Shown here: positions 62,094 through 64,000 of the stretch, piece by piece
How positions within the stretch are numbered: the first letter of the stretch is position 1
Layout of the letters: each line of letters begins with the position of its first letter
Assembly: GCA_002102555.1 (NCBI GenBank)
Contig: MCFL01000020.1
Span: 124,001-188,000 of the forward strand
Direction: 5' to 3'
DNA length: 64,000 nt
From: Catenaria anguillulae PL171
Lineage: Eukaryota > Blastocladiomycota > Blastocladiomycetes > Blastocladiales > Catenariaceae
Made by a program: the position numbers and the translations under genes
The notes under the pieces: model-generated
The model's database searches: none
The model's input: the letters and a program-made list of their open reading frames with translations, nothing else
Told to the model about the DNA's origin: nothing

Positions 62094-64000
62094 TCATTGT
62101 GCGACATCACCAGCTTGGCCCATTGCATCATCCATGTCCATGTCCTCGTCCTGCCACTCCCAAGCCAAATCTTCGACCCGCTCCGCGACTCCCTCCATGA
62201 CCCGACTCAACGGCCTGACCAAACTCTTTTCCAACACGCCACGATCCACCGACCCAACCACCAGCGCATACTTGCGCTCCAACCGATACTCGCGCTTTCC
62301 AACCTCGTCCACATCTTGGCCTTCATCCAACCCAGACATCACCACGCCCGCCAACTCAACGACTTTACACCCAAAGGGGGCCGTGCCGCCCGCAACCTTG
62401 GCCGCAAGCCTGCGCCGCACCTGGACACTGGCCGACCCGGCAGGCACCTGCCTTACAACCACCAAAGGTGCCGTTGCAAGCTCCACCAACGCCTTGACTG
62501 TTGCTTGCGCAGTGGACTTTGCCCCGCATCCTACACGCACAAGCTTTTCGGCCGACACGGGCGCGCCGCGTGCACGCACAATGCATGCGACCAGTCGCGC
62601 GCGCACAAGTCCCGCGGCACGTGGATTTTCGGCGGCTGGTGCACGTTGGCGTACAATGAGCGACGTAACAAGTTGTGTGTCTGCGTCTGAGAGGTCTGCC
62701 GACGAGAAGGACGAGGAAGAGGAGGCGAGCAATCCGATGGATGCCATGGGTGCGTGGGAAAGCACGCGCGCGGGCATGTCGATGGCGAGCGACCCGTCGG
62801 TTGGCGAGTAGCGCAGGTGTGGGTGGAGAGCAGGGGCGAGCAGGGAAAGGATCGTGGGTGGGTAAGTGAACGGGGTGGGGCGAGGTGCCGGGAAGCGGTC
62901 CGAGGTTGCGGGGTGGGTGGGTGGTACGGGTGAGGACGATGCGGAGGTGGAGGGAGTCATCATGATGGCTTTGAGCGCTTTGGATGTGGGAGTGAACGAA
63001 GGTTGGTGTGAAGTAGTGGGCTGGAGAGCGATTGTGGGCGAGGATGCAGATGGCTTGACCGAGACTTGTGGTAAAGGCTGGCGAGGAAATGCAGAGAAAT
63101 TGAGCAAGCTTGCTTGTTGAAAGATTGTTAGAAGTAACCGTACCTGATGAGACAACTGTTGAAATGGCGAGGATGTCACTGTCTCAAGCCTTTGCTTCTT
63201 GCTCGATCCATTTACGATCGGCAGCGAGCCAGTGCTCACATGCTCTGAGCCGTCGGCGCCATCGACATTGACGACTGCAATTGGTCGTTTCAGGTCGCGT
63301 GACTCTGATGGTGTCGTAGTACGAGCACTGGATTCCAGCGGGACGCATGTGCTTGTTCGGGTTGGGTTTTGCTGTGACTGGGCGAGTCTGGTTGGTTCTT
63401 CGGTTGGCGATAATGGACCGTGCCAAACGGCGGGCGGCGTCGAGTTGGGGTGATGGTGGTGGTGGTGAGGTGCAGGAGGAGTCGATTGGGGAAAAGCCGC
63501 CAATGATTCGATAGGGGCAGGCGGATGGGAGATGGAATGTGAGGTTGATCGTCCATTACTATGGTTTTCATTGGCTGGATTGGCGTGTTGGGCAGCCGCC
63601 GCGCCATCGTTGTTTGGCACTTGGACCTTGCGCTGCATCAAGTCGTCCATCTGTTGGAGCTTGCGATCGCGATCCGCAAGCTGATTGGTCAGGTCGAGAA
63701 TGCGCATGTGACAGGTGGCAAGCTCCGACGCTGCTTGTGCGAGCCTGTTCGTGAGTTGTGCAACCTCGGCAGAGTGTTGTGTCTTGAGGGTGAGTAAGTC
63801 GACGTGCTGCGACTGCGATTGTGACTGCGACTGCGAAAGTGATTGTGCGGTTGGGTGCTGATCCGTGAAATGGTGTTGGATCGAGCCTGGGACCGCAGAA
63901 ATGAGTCCCATAGACGGTGAAGGTCGTGGGGTTTGGAGCTGTGCGGGCAGGCCCCCGTTGCCGACTGGGAAGGACGCAGCCGACGTGGTAAAGAGCAGGG
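62094..64000 (-). CDS. Coiled-coil / winged-helix-like family protein, member 4 (5' end beyond window)
   Basis: Paralogue of the protein at 24655-27562. The reading frame is open to the right edge of the window (..FPVGNGGLPAQLQTPRPSPS before the ATG at 63911), so the true start may lie outside. A Ser-Gln repeat is followed by a coiled coil (EVAQLTNRLAQAASELATCH.., LTNQLADRDRKLQQMDDL) and a long Ser/Pro/His-rich linker with KKQR-type basic sites. An in-frame 66-nt intron (63078-63143, GTACGG..CGCCAG) lies in the linker. The C-terminal domain has the winged-helix-like segment (VRARLVACIVRARGAPVSAE) and the strand part (KVVELAGVVMSGLDEG.., REYRLERKYALVVGSVD). A Met/Asp-rich acidic tail ends it. 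Function unknown; probably nuclear. Confidence 0.72.
   Translation of the reverse strand, partial: LLFTTSAASFPVGNGGLPAQLQTPRPSPSMGLISAVPGSIQHHFTDQHPTAQSLSQSQSQSQSQHVDLLTLKTQHSAEVAQLTNRLAQAASELATCHMRILDLTNQLADRDRKLQQMDDLMQRKVQVPNNDGAAAAQHANPANENHSNGRSTSHSISHPPAPIESLAAFPQSTPPAPHHHHHHPNSTPPAVWHGPLSPTEEPTRLAQSQQNPTRTSTCVPLESSARTTTPSESRDLKRPIAVVNVDGADGSEHVSTGSLPIVNGSSKKQRLETVTSSPFQQLSHQVRLLLTIFQQASLLNFSAFPRQPLPQVSVKPSASSPTIALQPTTSHQPSFTPTSKALKAIMMTPSTSASSSPVPPTHPATSDRFPAPRPTPFTYPPTILSLLAPALHPHLRYSPTDGSLAIDMPARVLSHAPMASIGLLASSSSSFSSADLSDADTQLVTSLIVRQRAPAAENPRAAGLVRARLVACIVRARGAPVSAEKLVRVGCGAKSTAQATVKALVELATAPLVVVRQVPAGSASVQVRRRLAAKVAGGTAPFGCKVVELAGVVMSGLDEGQDVDEVGKREYRLERKYALVVGSVDRGVLEKSLVRPLSRVMEGVAERVEDLAWEWQDEDMDMDDAMGQAGDVAQ

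Noticed and set aside
1-64000. tRNA, rRNA, CRISPR, integrase or reverse transcriptase genes
   Set aside because: None was recognised on reading; a tRNA scan and a repeat-library search would be needed to exclude degenerate copies.

Overview
This 64 kb window is nuclear DNA of a fungus, most likely a zoosporic fungus of the Blastocladiomycota (Allomyces/Catenaria type). The reasons are spliceosomal genes with short introns (about 63-104 nt, with donors such as GTACGT, GTGCGT and GTAAGT), fungal-type HIS3 and acyl-CoA desaturase, and several proteins built from WW-rich ankyrin-like repeats (LDWW..SG), a style I associate with that phylum. The phylum is an inference; no marker alignment was run. 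I saw no tRNA, rRNA, CRISPR array or intact transposon.

Left part (0-15.6 kb): ribosomal protein uL5, a cytochrome b5-fused delta-9 desaturase, an SR-rich protein divergent from a Prp24/SART3-like U4/U6 factor, and a G3BP-like NTF2/RRM/RGG protein. A gene for a protein with three HPD..F..GAW repeats occurs twice, in opposite orientation, on the arms of a 1.35 kb inverted repeat that encloses about 7 kb (SR protein, SART3, and a decayed tandem exon unit).

Middle part (15.6-46 kb), accessory in character: a secreted tyrosinase with a 15-nt micro-exon, a defensin-like Cys-rich peptide, an ankyrin-like protein, a DUF6604-like gene, and a run of four minus-strand transporters (SulP, ArsJ-like organoarsenical efflux MFS, APC permease, second SulP). 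A family of coiled-coil proteins with a probable C-terminal winged-helix domain starts here. One member lies before the transporters (24.7-27.6 kb). Three more follow them at 38-45.5 kb: one divergent, one pseudogene, one intact.

Right part (46-64 kb): a multipass membrane protein with a 19-nt micro-exon, HIS3, a caprin-like protein (the usual partner of G3BP), an ArfGAP, a Lys/Ala-rich basic protein and a WW-MyTH4-RhoGAP (Vilse/ARHGAP39-like). A second ankyrin-like / defensin-like / coiled-coil set follows, echoing the set at 18-28 kb. The last gene runs off the right edge.

Functional themes: RNA granules and splicing (G3BP, caprin, SART3, SR protein), anion and arsenic transport, small GTPase control, and lineage-specific families in active duplication and decay. 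Exon boundaries were chosen by GT-AG sites, reading phase and family conservation; no transcript data were available.
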